From positions 744,001 to 808,000 of the forward strand of contig CBDDCH010000002.1 in NCBI GenBank assembly GCA_965226215.1: DNA of 64,000 nucleotides, given 5' to 3'. This DNA comes from G963668345 sp965226215 (GTDB lineage Bacteria > Acidobacteriota > Terriglobia > Bryobacterales > UBA6623). Position 1 is the stretch's first letter, and each line of letters begins with the position of its first letter. The notes beneath the pieces were generated by a model. The model had not been told where the DNA came from. It saw nothing but the letters and a program-made list of their open reading frames with translations, and ran no database searches. A program made the position numbers and the translations under genes. Positions 16,560 through 25,270 of the stretch are shown here, one piece after another.

Positions 16560-17768
16560 CTCGGGCGGGATCGGCGTCCGGAACTCGTTCCACTGGAGAT
16601 TCAGCCTTAATGGTGTTGGCGTGTATCTCGGGAGGATTGATCGGGCTGGCCTTCATTATCCCTTTGCGCAGGCAGATGATCGACCTTAGCCGTCTGGCCT
16701 ATCCGGGGGGCATCGCCGTGGCGGCAATTCTGAAGTCGCCGGGTGCGGGCTTGCGGAAGTCGATGTTGCTGCTGGGCGGAGCGGCTGTTTCGGGTTTGGT
16801 GCACTTAATCGTGCTCGAGTTCGCCGGTTCTGAAGACTTCGCGCTCGGTGCAAGGATGGGTTGGCCCTCGTTTTTGAACCTGACTTTCTACCTGTCGATG
16901 TTGACGATCGGGGTGGGGTTTCTCTCCGGTCGAGGTGGGCTGATCTTTGGATTGGGAGGATTCCTGTGCTACTGGGTGCTGTCGCCGTTGTTGATCTCCT
17001 ACGGAGCGCCTGAGGTGCTGGCACTGGCGGAATCAGCGGGAAGGGGGCTTCCGAACGCGTTTCGGGCGGCGCTGTTCCGGCCGCTGGGCATCGGCATACT
17101 GATCGGGGCGGCGATCGGAGGCATCGTCGCCGCTGCTCCGTTGATTCTGGGTGCGATCCGGTCGATGCAGAATGCAGCCCGCGAGGGAGGCCGCGGAAAG
17201 CTTGGATCCGATGAGCTTCCCATTCGACTGCTCTACGGCGCGATCGGGTTCGGCACGTTGGCGCTGGTGGTCATCGCGTTCCTGGCCACGCCCCACATGA
17301 GCCTTGGACGGGCGCTGGGCATGGCGCTGTTGGGTTCGCTGTGGATTTGGGTTGCCGGCGTGATTGTCTCGGAATGTCTGGGGCGGACGAACTGGTCTCC
17401 TCTTTCCGGCATGACACTGATTGCGGTGACGATCTTGGTTTTTATTGGCAGCGGTCTGGCGGACCAGGAAGTGATCGTGAGCGGCATCATTGTGGGCGCG
17501 GCGATCTGTGTGGCCATCGCTCAGGCCGGCGACATGATGCTCGATCTCAAGGCGGGGTACCTGGTGGGAGCCAGCCCCCGGAAACAGCAAATCGCCCAGA
17601 TGCTCGCGACGTGGCTGGGACCGATTTTGGTGATGGGGCTGATTTTCGTCTTGCATAGCTCGTACGAGTTAGGCAGTAGCCGGCTGCCGGCTCCGCAGGC
17701 GACCGCGCTGACAGGGGTCATCGAGGGCATCCTCGGCGGAGATGTGCCGGCCTTCCGCTACGCGGCTA

Positions 17769-18921
17769 GTGTAGTGCCACTAACGGTTCTGGACAATGGC
17801 GTGGGTTTTGGCGGCGCGCTCGACTTTGGCGAGGATATCTTGTGCCGGAGCTGTCCAGACAAAGGGCTTGGCCGCTTGGTTGCTCGCTTCCAGGTACTCG
17901 TGGATGGCGGCCTCGAGTTCGGGAACACTGCGGAACACGCCGCGGCGGATGCGCTTCTGTGTCAGCTCGCGGAACCAGCGCTCGACGAGATTGAGCCAAG
18001 AAGAAGACGTGGGAATGAAGTGAAAGTGGAAGCGGGGGTGCTTCGCGAGCCACTTCTTCACCTGCTCATGCTTATGCGTGGAGTAGTTGTCCACGATCAG
18101 ATGCAGCTCCAGCGCCGGTGGCGTTTCGCGATCGATCTTGCGTAGGAATTTGAGGAATTCCTGGTGCCGATGTCGCGGCAGACAGTCCCCGATCACCTGG
18201 CCGTCGAGCACATTGAAGGCGGCGAACAGCGTCGTTGTGCCATGTCGTTTGAAGTCGTGGGTCATGGTGCCGGCGCGACCCTTTTTCAGGGGCAGTCCCG
18301 GCTGGCTGCGGTCTAAGGCCTGGATCTGGCTTTTCTCATCGACGCTGAGCACCAGCGCGTGCTCGGGCGGATTCAAGTATAGCCCGACCACGTCGCGGAG
18401 TTTCTCGACGAACTGCTTGTCGCGGCTGAGCTTGAAAGTTTCGAGGCGATGGGGCTGCAGTCCGTGCGCTTTCCAGACGCGCTGGATGGCCATCTTGGAG
18501 ACGCCCAAGTGCTTGGCGATGGTGCGGGTGCTCCAATGCGTGGCCGCCCGGGGCTTCTCGTGAAGCGTTGTATCGAGGATGCATTGGACGAATTCAGCGG
18601 AGAGCGCCGGTTTGCGTCCGGGGCGCGTCCGATCGCGGAGTCCGTCGAGGCCGGACTGGGCGAAGCGCTTTCGCCACAGGATGACGGTCTTGCGGTTGAC
18701 GCCGAGTTCGCGGGCCATGGCGTGGTTCGCCAACCCCTGCGCACAGCGCAAAACAATGTGCGCTCGCAAGACCATTTTCTGCGTCGTATTGCGGCCTCGA
18801 ACGAGGCGACGAAGAGCGTTTCGCTGCGGAGCGGTGAGGGCTAGAGCGTCAGCGGATGGCCACATAAACCATCCTACCGCGAAAAGGGTGTTATTGTACA
18901 GCTATTTATGTGGCACTACAC
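17769..18921 (-). mobile_element. IS630-family element with TA target duplication
   Basis: 1153 bp with perfect 12-bp ends GTGTAGTGCCAC and GTGGCACTACAC, flanked on both sides by TA (17767-17768 and 18922-18923), the duplication made by Tc1/mariner/IS630 transposases. It carries one complete transposase gene and disrupts an OPT transporter. Confidence 0.95.
17780..18865 (-). CDS. IS630-family transposase
   Basis: 361 residues. The N-terminal paired HTH region (RAHIVLRCAQGLANHAMAR, VNRKTVILWRKRF) is followed by the second HTH (WSTRTIAKHLGVSKMAIQRV) and the DDE domain: first Asp in VLSVDEKSQIQALDR, second in HLIVDNYSTHKH, and the final acidic residue in SSSWLNLVERWFRELT. Length is typical of complete IS630 transposases. 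It nearly fills the element and shows no defects, so the element may still move. Confidence 0.95.
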   Translation of the reverse strand: MWPSADALALTAPQRNALRRLVRGRNTTQKMVLRAHIVLRCAQGLANHAMARELGVNRKTVILWRKRFAQSGLDGLRDRTRPGRKPALSAEFVQCILDTTLHEKPRAATHWSTRTIAKHLGVSKMAIQRVWKAHGLQPHRLETFKLSRDKQFVEKLRDVVGLYLNPPEHALVLSVDEKSQIQALDRSQPGLPLKKGRAGTMTHDFKRHGTTTLFAAFNVLDGQVIGDCLPRHRHQEFLKFLRKIDRETPPALELHLIVDNYSTHKHEQVKKWLAKHPRFHFHFIPTSSSWLNLVERWFRELTQKRIRRGVFRSVPELEAAIHEYLEASNQAAKPFVWTAPAQDILAKVERAAKTHAIVQNR

Positions 18922-19192
18922 TAGCGCGGGACTCGGAGCCCTTCTGGCCTTCAGCGGCCTCGGCGGCATCGGAGTCCTGATCGGGCTGGGTTTCTACATG
19001 CCGTTCAACATCGTGTTGACTTACACGATCGGCTGTGGGGCGAGAATCGTGACGGAACGAATCAAGGGTCAAGGATTCATCGAGGAGGTGGGAATCCCGG
19101 TCGCGGCGGGGCTGATCGTCGGCGAGGCGCTCGTCGGTGTAGGAACGGCAATGGCTCAGGTCTTCGGAGCCATGGGAGGAGGATAGCTGGAA

Positions 19193-19747
19193 GTGAGCGC
19201 AGCGGGTAGGAGAACAACCGGGGACGTGCTCTTGTGGGCGGGATTCCTGGCGGCCGCGTTCGTCTCCACCCGACAGCAAGATGCGGTCGAGTGGTTTTGG
19301 TATGCGGTGGGGGCAACCATCGGAGCCGCGGGCATCGTACTGCTACGGGCAAGGGCTGCAACTTCCGGGGAAGGCAAGGCGCAGGCTGAGATTGAGGTGG
19401 CGCGGTTGGGTGAAATCCTGGAAACAATCGCTGCCGATTTGGCGGAGTTGAAGCGCGAGCGGGACTCGATCGCCGTAGCAGATGTTCGCCATTCCATCGA
19501 TGAACGCCTGGCGCCGAACTTGAGAGAGTTTGCTGAGTCTCGAGAAGCACTGAGCACAGTTTATGGTTTGCCGACGTACGTAGAGGTGATGAGCCGCTTC
19601 GCCGCCGCCGAGCGGAATATCAATCGAGCCTGGTCAGCTTCGGCGGACGGCTACATTGATGAGGTTTGGGCTTGCGTGGAACGGGCGGAAGGGTTTCTAA
19701 AAGAGGCTGCGGATGTGGTGGGCCAATATCGGAGCAGGCCGTCATGA
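19193..19747 (+). CDS. Hypothetical membrane protein downstream of OPT transporter
   Basis: 184 residues; GTG start at 19193, seven bases after the OPT stop and behind GGAGGAGG. Two hydrophobic helices lie within the first 50 residues (LLWAGFLAAAFV, WFWYAVGATIGAAGIVLL). A soluble helical region with a coiled-coil-like EIEVARLGEILETIAADLAELKRER and a conserved-looking C-terminus (NRAWSASADGYIDEVWACVERA) follow. Tight spacing implies an operon with the transporter, perhaps as an accessory subunit. I do not know a family function. Since the transporter is broken, this gene may be on its way to loss. Confidence 0.6.
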   Translation: MSAAGRRTTGDVLLWAGFLAAAFVSTRQQDAVEWFWYAVGATIGAAGIVLLRARAATSGEGKAQAEIEVARLGEILETIAADLAELKRERDSIAVADVRHSIDERLAPNLREFAESREALSTVYGLPTYVEVMSRFAAAERNINRAWSASADGYIDEVWACVERAEGFLKEAADVVGQYRSRPS

Positions 19748-19824
19748 AACGCAAGTGACACACGACTCGGCGTCGTCCGGAAAACGTCCTGGCGACACGT
19801 ATAGACCAACAGCAATAGGGCGTC

Positions 19825-20016
19825 ATGCCGATGAAGGTACGGGAGGTGATCCGGTTGCTCGAAAAGCATGGCTGGAAAGAGATTCGATCGAAGGGAAGCC
19901 ATCGGCACTTCAAGCACGCCGAGCAGCGCTAGGTCATCACCGTACCGGGCAATGAAGGGAAGGAACTCGCACCAGGTACGCTGAACGCTATACTCAAGAA
20001 AGCAGGCTTGAAATGA
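19825..20016 (+). pseudogene. hicA: hicA toxin gene with in-frame UAG
   Basis: Reads MPMKVREVIRLLEKHGWKE and then RSKGSHRHFKH, the HicA double-stranded-RNA-binding fold with the catalytic His in GSHRHF. It meets TAG after codon 35, and the same frame continues VITVPGNEGKELAPGTLNAI to the natural end (LKKAGLK, TGA overlapping the next ATG). HicA is an mRNA interferase of about 60 residues; here only the first half would be made. The catalytic residue is upstream of the stop, but the fold would be incomplete. Confidence 0.85.
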
Positions 20017-20235
20017 GTCCGAAGCGTTACCCGCTTGTCATTAGAAAGGACCGCTACCGGATACTCCGCCTATTCCCCGGACGTGCCGGGCTGCGCGGCG
20101 GTTGGCGACACCGAGGAAGAAACGCCCCGAAACTTCCAGGGTGCTTTGGCTGCCCACTTCCAGGCGATGCGCGAGTTAGGTGAGCCAATCCCGGAACCGA
20201 GTTCGTCGGTCGACTACGTCGAAGTCGCAGCGTAG
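20013..20235 (+). pseudogene. hicB: hicB antitoxin gene with frameshift
   Basis: Starts MSPKRYPLVI in one frame at 20013 (ATGA overlap with hicA). About 30 bases later it must shift frame to continue ERTATGYSAYSPDVPGC, AVGDTEEET and the C-terminal EPIPEPSSSVDYVEV typical of the HicB RNase-H-like antitoxin. One extra A near 20043 (ATTAGAAAGG) explains the shift. With hicA also interrupted, both members of the pair are broken. Reading the second frame alone from TTG 20035 would give a nearly complete HicB. Confidence 0.85.
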
Positions 20236-20395
20236 TCCGAGCCGCGTGGACCACGTGGCGCGAGAACAAACGCACGGTCCATCTATCCCGGGAGATCGAG
20301 ACAGGATCCTTCCCTATCGGCCAACAACTGGTCCCCGCGACCTGTCGGCTGAGTAGCTGCGCCCCCTGGCATCCGGATGAGGCGCTTGTGAGGAC

Positions 20396-21925
20396 GTGCC
20401 ACGCTTTAGGGCGCTGCGTCAAGTGGCACCCATCATTCAGATGCAGCCCACCCTTCAGCCTGCGAACCGAGAGAAGCTTCGGTCATTCGTCCGCGAAAAG
20501 CTGCGAGATTCGCTTTTGGTTGTGGTATCGAATCGGGAGCCCTACTTTCATTTCGTCGAAAACGACGAGATTCATTGGAAGCGAAGCGTCGGCGGATTGA
20601 GCACGGCATTGGACCCGGTGATGCAAGCAGTCGGGGGCTATTGGGTTGCCCATGGGTCCGGCGAGGCGGACGCCGATGTGACGGATGAGAGCGGCCAGGT
20701 CCGCGTCCCTCCCGATGACCCGCGCTACACACTGCAACGCGTCTACCTGTCGAAAGGAGAAAGCGAAGGCTATTATTATGGCTTGGCCAACCAAGCGTTG
20801 TGGCCACTTTGTCATAACGCGTTTACACGTCCCTTGTTTCTGCAATCGCACTGGGAGATGTATCGCGCGGTCAACGAAAAGTTTGCCGAGTCGGTCGTCA
20901 AGACCGTCGGGGAGCGAAAGGCGGTCGTTTTCGTCCAGGACTACCACTTCGCGCTACTCCCTCGAATGATCAAGACAAGGTGTCCCCAAGCTGTGTGCGC
21001 GCAGTTCTGGCATATCCCCTGGCCGCCTCCGGAGCTGTTCGGCATCTGTCCTTGGAAGAAAGAACTGCTCGACGGGATGCTGGGGAATGACCTGCTGGGA
21101 TTTCATGTGCGGGACTATTGCAACAACTTCTTGGGAACGGTTGAGCGCGAGTTGGAGGCTCACCACGATCCCGAGCGTGCGGCGGTGGCCCACGACGGGC
21201 ACTCTACCCGGGTCGTCCCGTTTCCGATTAGTGTCGACTTCGAGGCCATTTCCGGCCGGGCTCAAAGCGATCCTTGCTTGCGCCGCATGGAATCGCTCCG
21301 AAGCGAGCTGCGCCTGGCTGACAAAGTCATGCTGTTCGGGATCGACCGCTTGGATTACACGAAGGGAATCCCGGACCGGCTTCGCGCCGTGGACCTTCTT
21401 CTCGAGCGGTACCCGGAGTACATCGGGAAGTTAGTCTTCGTGCAAGCGGGGTCTCCGAGCCGCCAACTGATTCCGGAATACAAGGCCCTGATTCAAGAAG
21501 TTGAAAACCTTACGCACGAGATTAACCGGCGTCATCGGAGCGGCCGTTGGAGTCCTATCGTGACCCTCGATCGGGACTTGTCATTCGATACGGTACTGGC
21601 GCTCTATCGTCTGGCCGACGTCTGCGTCGTCAGCTCGCTGCAAGACGGCATGAACCTTGTCGCCAAGGAGTTCGTCAGCGCTCGAGTCGACGAACGAGGG
21701 GTTCTCGCCCTAAGCCGCTTTGCCGGCGCGGCTGAGGAGATGCCCGACGCGCTGCCCATCAACCCCTACGCGATCGAAGACTTTGCCGAGCAGGTCCACA
21801 CCGCTATCCGCATGACCGACGACGAGCAAGGGCTGAGGATGAGACGGATGCGACAGCAAGTGCGGGAAAACAATATATACACTTGGACAATGAACATCCT
21901 AGGCCAGCTCAGTGACCTCGGGTGA
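20396..21925 (+). CDS. otsA: Trehalose-6-phosphate synthase (GT20)
   Basis: 509 residues. GT20 motifs are visible: the SNREPY start of the fold, the GGLSTALDPV nucleotide loop, VQDYHFALLP, QFWHIPWPPPELF, GIDRLDYTKGIPDRL for the phosphate/UDP site, and LQDGMNLVAKEFV near the C-terminus. The enzyme joins a nucleotide-activated glucose and glucose-6-phosphate to trehalose-6-phosphate in the cytoplasm. Start is GTG 20396; ATG 20441 (MQPTLQ) is an alternative. otsB follows 33 bp downstream, so the two form a trehalose operon, a common osmotic or desiccation-stress pathway. Confidence 0.95.
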   Translation: MPRFRALRQVAPIIQMQPTLQPANREKLRSFVREKLRDSLLVVVSNREPYFHFVENDEIHWKRSVGGLSTALDPVMQAVGGYWVAHGSGEADADVTDESGQVRVPPDDPRYTLQRVYLSKGESEGYYYGLANQALWPLCHNAFTRPLFLQSHWEMYRAVNEKFAESVVKTVGERKAVVFVQDYHFALLPRMIKTRCPQAVCAQFWHIPWPPPELFGICPWKKELLDGMLGNDLLGFHVRDYCNNFLGTVERELEAHHDPERAAVAHDGHSTRVVPFPISVDFEAISGRAQSDPCLRRMESLRSELRLADKVMLFGIDRLDYTKGIPDRLRAVDLLLERYPEYIGKLVFVQAGSPSRQLIPEYKALIQEVENLTHEINRRHRSGRWSPIVTLDRDLSFDTVLALYRLADVCVVSSLQDGMNLVAKEFVSARVDERGVLALSRFAGAAEEMPDALPINPYAIEDFAEQVHTAIRMTDDEQGLRMRRMRQQVRENNIYTWTMNILGQLSDLG

Positions 21926-21958
21926 TCTTCAAGCTGATTCCCGAGTGGACATTGACGC

Positions 21959-22765
21959 GTGAACCACTTGTTCGATCACTGGTCCGAGATCAGCAGCCGG
22001 CTGTCCGAGGCACCGCGATTGCTGGTGATGCTGGATTTCGACGGCACCCTATCTCCCATCGTCAAGCACCCGGATCTTGCGGCCCTTCCTCCTGAAACCC
22101 GCACCAGACTCGTCGAGTTAAGAGCGGCGCCCGGTGTATCGCTGGCCATCATCAGCGGTAGGTCCGTGGCGGACCTGCGGCAGCGTGTGGCCGTCGAGAA
22201 CATCACCTACGTGGGCAACCACGGCCGCGAGCTGCGGAAACCGGGCGCTTCGGAACCCGAAACAGACTCGGAAATCCAAAAGCGAATGGAAGAAGTGGCC
22301 GGCTATCTCACGAAGGAGCTTTCGGGAGTACCGGGAGTCTACATCGAAAACAAGGGCTTCACCGTCGCTCTGCACTATCGGCAAGTGCCCGAGTCTTTGC
22401 GTCCTGAAGTTCAGACTCGTGCGCAGCAGATCGCGCGACGAATGGCCGATGTGATCGAGGTTAGCGAGGGGAAGTGCGTATACGACTTGTTTCCTTCCGA
22501 CGGAGCGAACAAAGGAAAGGCTGCTCTGGCTTTGCTGGAGGAGCACTGTGGATTGCCCAAAGTATTGCCGATCTATTGCGGCGACGACACGACCGACGAA
22601 ACCGTTTTTCGGACTCTGCCGGCCGGGTCCGTCACGGTGTACGTCGGCGACGCACAGGCCGCGTCGGCGGCCCGCTACCGGCTCGCTGACCCCGGCGAGG
22701 TGGCGTCTCTGTTGAAGAGGATCTCGCTGCTGCGTCGGCGCGCGGCCAAGCCTCCACCGTCCTGA
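21959..22765 (+). CDS. otsB: Trehalose-6-phosphate phosphatase
   Basis: 268 residues of the HAD superfamily. The nucleophile motif LVMLDFDGTLSPI is near residue 22-34, motif II is AIISGRS, the TPP-specific NHGRELR follows, and the terminal acidic motif is CGDDTTDETVF. It removes phosphate from trehalose-6-phosphate and completes the pathway with the upstream synthase. Start is GTG 21959. The short C-terminal basic tail (LLRRRAAKPPPS) is not part of the fold. Confidence 0.95.
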   Translation: MNHLFDHWSEISSRLSEAPRLLVMLDFDGTLSPIVKHPDLAALPPETRTRLVELRAAPGVSLAIISGRSVADLRQRVAVENITYVGNHGRELRKPGASEPETDSEIQKRMEEVAGYLTKELSGVPGVYIENKGFTVALHYRQVPESLRPEVQTRAQQIARRMADVIEVSEGKCVYDLFPSDGANKGKAALALLEEHCGLPKVLPIYCGDDTTDETVFRTLPAGSVTVYVGDAQAASAARYRLADPGEVASLLKRISLLRRRAAKPPPS

Positions 22766-22889
22766 GTCTTCGCCTGCCCGCGTCTGCAAAATAGCTTGAC
22801 GCCCCTCGGGCGGCACCTCGGCGCCGCTCGTTGAGAACCGCCGGTGGACTGTGGTACCTTCACGTGTACACATCAGCAAAGGAGTGACG

Positions 22890-23186
22890 ATGGAAGCTCT
22901 CGGAATGGTTGAAACCAAGGGATTAACCGGCGCTATCGAGGCGGCCGACGCGATGGTCAAGGCCGCTAAGGTCGTTCTGGAAGGAAAGGAATTCGTGGGC
23001 GCCGGGCTCGTGCTGGTGACGGTTCGAGGCGACGTTGGCGCTGTCAAGGCCGCCACCGATGCCGGGGCCGCCGCTGCTCGTCGCGTAGGAGAGCTGGTCG
23101 GAGTCCACGTCATTCCGAATCCGCACGCCGAGGCCGAAAAGATCCTTCCGCGAAACGTTGCGGGTGGGAAGGGTGGTAAAGCTTAG
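22890..23186 (+). CDS. Bacterial microcompartment shell protein, BMC-H
   Basis: 98 residues from ATG 22890 behind AAAGGAG. It contains the complete single BMC domain: EALGMVETKGLTGAIEAADAM, AGLVLVTVRGDVGAVKAATDAG and VHVIPNPHAEAEKILP. Such proteins form hexamers that tile the facets of metabolosome shells. The next gene, 11 bp downstream, is a cargo-type aldehyde dehydrogenase, so this is a two-gene microcompartment locus. No pentamer (BMC-P) or trimer (BMC-T) gene is in the window; they must be elsewhere or absent. Identification is firm, shell composition unknown. Confidence 0.93.
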   Translation: MEALGMVETKGLTGAIEAADAMVKAAKVVLEGKEFVGAGLVLVTVRGDVGAVKAATDAGAAAARRVGELVGVHVIPNPHAEAEKILPRNVAGGKGGKA

Positions 23187-23197
23187 TCGGCCTTCTC

Positions 23198-25066
23198 ATG
23201 TTGGAAGACCAAGACCTGCGATCGATTCAGGAAGTTCGCGCAAAGATCGCCCTGGCTCACGAGGCGTTCCTCAAATATCGCGAGTACACCCAAGAACAAG
23301 TTGATCAGATTGTCGACCGCATGGCGGCAGCGGCGAGAGCCCATAGCGAATCCTTAGCGCGCTTGGCAGTCGAGGAAACCGGGTACGGGAACGTTCGGGA
23401 CAAGGTCGTCAAGAATCTGCTTAACTGCGACTTGCTCCACCGCGTGATCCGTCCGATGAAAACGGTCGGCATCATTCGGGAAGACCGCGAGCAGGGAATC
23501 GTCGAGATCGCTGAACCGGTGGGAGTGGTTGCAGCGATTCTGCCGACAACGAATCCAACCTCGACAGCGATCTACAAGAGTCTCATTTCGCTGAAGTCGC
23601 GGAATGCGATCGTGCTGAGCCCCCACCCGCGCGCGATCCGCTGTACCTGTGAGACCGCCGCCCTACTCTCCCGCGCGGCGGAGGAGGCGGGAGCCCCGAA
23701 GGGCATCGTCCAGTGCCTGGGCGAAGCGACGATCCAGGGCACAAATGAGCTGATGCGGCACCGCCGCACGGGGGTGATACTCTCCACCGGCGGCCCTGGC
23801 ATTGTTCGAGCCGCCTACTCCAGCGGTAAGCCGGCACTGGGCGTGGGGCCAGGAAATGTGGCCGTCTTACTCGAGGCCTCGGCTGACGTTGACCAGGCTA
23901 TCGCCTCCGTGGTCGAAGGCAAATCATTCGACTACGGCACCGTTTGTTCGTCGGAGCAGACAGTCGTAGCCGAGGCAGGCGGTCGCGACCGAGTGTTAGC
24001 CGCGCTGCAGGCCAATGGGGCTTATCCATGTAACGCCCAACAGGCAGAGGCGCTTGAAAAACTGCTCATCACAAAGGATTTTCGCATCAATCCCGATTGT
24101 GTGGGTCAGGCCCCGGGCAAGATCGCGAAAATGGCGGGCTTTAGTGTTCCTGCTGAGACACGCGCTCTTGTCGTCGAGCTTAAGGGTGTCGGCAGGGAGC
24201 ACCCGCTTTCGGCCGAAAAGCTTTCACCAGTGTTGGCCGTATACTTCGTCCGCGACTTTGCGGAAGCTCTGGACGCCTGCACGAGGATCCTGAACTTTGG
24301 TGGACGCGGCCATACTTGTGGGATCTATTCGAAGAACGAAGAGCGGATCCGCGAGTTCGCTTTTCGGATGCCGGCGTTTCGAGTGCTCGTCAACACTCCG
24401 GCGCCCCACGGTTCCACCGGCATTACGACCAATCTGCTCCCTTCGATGACGCTCGGCTGTGGCGCGATCGCGGGAAATAGTACCAGCGACAACATCGGAC
24501 CGATGCACCTGCTCAACATCAAGCGCATTGCCTATCACGTCCGGGACGCGGAGCAGGCTTTCCAGAGTGAAGAGGGGCGCGCTTGGTTTGCCGGAAAGCC
24601 CTTGCCGGCAGCGGCCGCGCCAGCTGCAGTCGGAAGCGCAGCGTCCACCGGAAACGCGCCGGCCTCGCGCATCGATGAAGCTGTTGGCCGCTATTTAGCC
24701 GAGCGGGGTCTGGTGAGTCCTTCGGCGACCAGCTCGTCTCCCGTAAGGCCGAGCGTCATTTCCAACCCGGCAACGGCCGTGGTCGATCGCTTCTTAGCCA
24801 AGCAGCCGGGCGGGCCTGCGGGCAGTTCCACGATCGAGAGCCCAGGTAGCGTGAGTGGCAACCCCGCACAAAGCCCGGCCGCAACCCAAACCGCTCCCCC
24901 CCCCCCACCGGCGCCCGAGGTAAACGTTGTGGGGTTTGTTTGTGAAGAGGATGTTCGCAGGGCTCAGGTCGAGGGCAAGAAGATCTACATCGACAAGGAC
25001 ACGATTGTGACGCCGGCGGCACAAGACCTCGCCGACTCGGGCGACGTCCTCGTGCGGACCCAGTAG
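23198..25066 (+). CDS. CoA-acylating aldehyde dehydrogenase with microcompartment-targeting C-terminal extension
   Basis: Residues 1 to about 465 match the PduP/EutE aldehyde dehydrogenase class: VAAILPTTNPTSTAIYKSL, STGGPGIVRAAYSSGKPALG and the catalytic Cys (about 250) in FDYGTVCSSEQ. The reaction would convert an aldehyde plus CoA and NAD+ to acyl-CoA inside the shell. The next 155 residues are unusual: two amphipathic helices resembling encapsulation peptides (RIDEAVGRYLAERGL at about 490, AVVDRFLAKQ at about 526) sit in Ala/Pro/Ser-rich linkers. A closing motif (FVCEEDVRRAQVEGKKIYI, DTIVTPAAQDLAD) like those at the ends of other microcompartment enzymes follows. It begins 11 bp after the shell gene. 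Confidence 0.88.
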   Translation: MLEDQDLRSIQEVRAKIALAHEAFLKYREYTQEQVDQIVDRMAAAARAHSESLARLAVEETGYGNVRDKVVKNLLNCDLLHRVIRPMKTVGIIREDREQGIVEIAEPVGVVAAILPTTNPTSTAIYKSLISLKSRNAIVLSPHPRAIRCTCETAALLSRAAEEAGAPKGIVQCLGEATIQGTNELMRHRRTGVILSTGGPGIVRAAYSSGKPALGVGPGNVAVLLEASADVDQAIASVVEGKSFDYGTVCSSEQTVVAEAGGRDRVLAALQANGAYPCNAQQAEALEKLLITKDFRINPDCVGQAPGKIAKMAGFSVPAETRALVVELKGVGREHPLSAEKLSPVLAVYFVRDFAEALDACTRILNFGGRGHTCGIYSKNEERIREFAFRMPAFRVLVNTPAPHGSTGITTNLLPSMTLGCGAIAGNSTSDNIGPMHLLNIKRIAYHVRDAEQAFQSEEGRAWFAGKPLPAAAAPAAVGSAASTGNAPASRIDEAVGRYLAERGLVSPSATSSSPVRPSVISNPATAVVDRFLAKQPGGPAGSSTIESPGSVSGNPAQSPAATQTAPPPPPAPEVNVVGFVCEEDVRRAQVEGKKIYIDKDTIVTPAAQDLADSGDVLVRTQ

Positions 25067-25152
25067 GCGCTCGACACCGTAGCGCGTCGAAACACCGTAC
25101 CGCGCGCGTAAGGGTCTGTGAAATAATCAGGGAGTCGAAGACCACGAGGGAC

Positions 25153-25229
25153 GCGGGCGCAGCGCCGCGCCCCTACGCCACTGAAAATAAGCAGGTTGTC
25201 ATTGTACGGGCGTAGCGCGCCACGCCCGT
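25153..25229. repeat. Two GTAGGGGC-type palindromic repeats
   Basis: Two imperfect palindromes lie between the aldehyde dehydrogenase and recJ. One is 25153-25176 (GCGGGCGCAGC/GCCGCGCCCCTAC). The other is 25205-25229 (TACGGGCGTAGCGCG/CCACGCCCGT). They belong to a widespread repeat type with further copies near 37.5 and 43.3 kb. They may fold in RNA and act as a weak transcription barrier. Confidence 0.55.
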
Positions 25230-25270
25230 CTCGAGCGTCTGTGTGATTGCTTCACGGCAGGTTTGGCCTC

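Larger units (their letters stand above)
16612..19186 (+). pseudogene. OPT-family oligopeptide/metal transporter, 5'-truncated and split by IS630
   Basis: From about 16612 the translation VLACISGGLIGLAFIIPLRR, then DLSRLAYPGGIAVAAI is typical of OPT transporters; many hydrophobic helices follow to FRYAA at 17766. After an IS630 element, reading resumes as TSAGLGALLAFSGLGGIGV at 18924 and ends at 19186. Removing the element and one TA copy restores an exact reading frame (RYAA-SAGLGALL). The first helices of the transporter are absent because the 5' end is fused head to head with the LRR gene. OPT proteins import peptides or siderophore complexes; this one should be inactive. The gene downstream was probably co-transcribed with it. 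Confidence 0.85.

Noticed and set aside
22118..23113. 331-codon minus-strand frame over otsB and the shell gene
   Set aside because: Antisense of two well-supported genes; no domain features.
25067..25270. tRNA or small RNA between the dehydrogenase and recJ
   Set aside because: No cloverleaf; the structure is explained by two dispersed palindromes.
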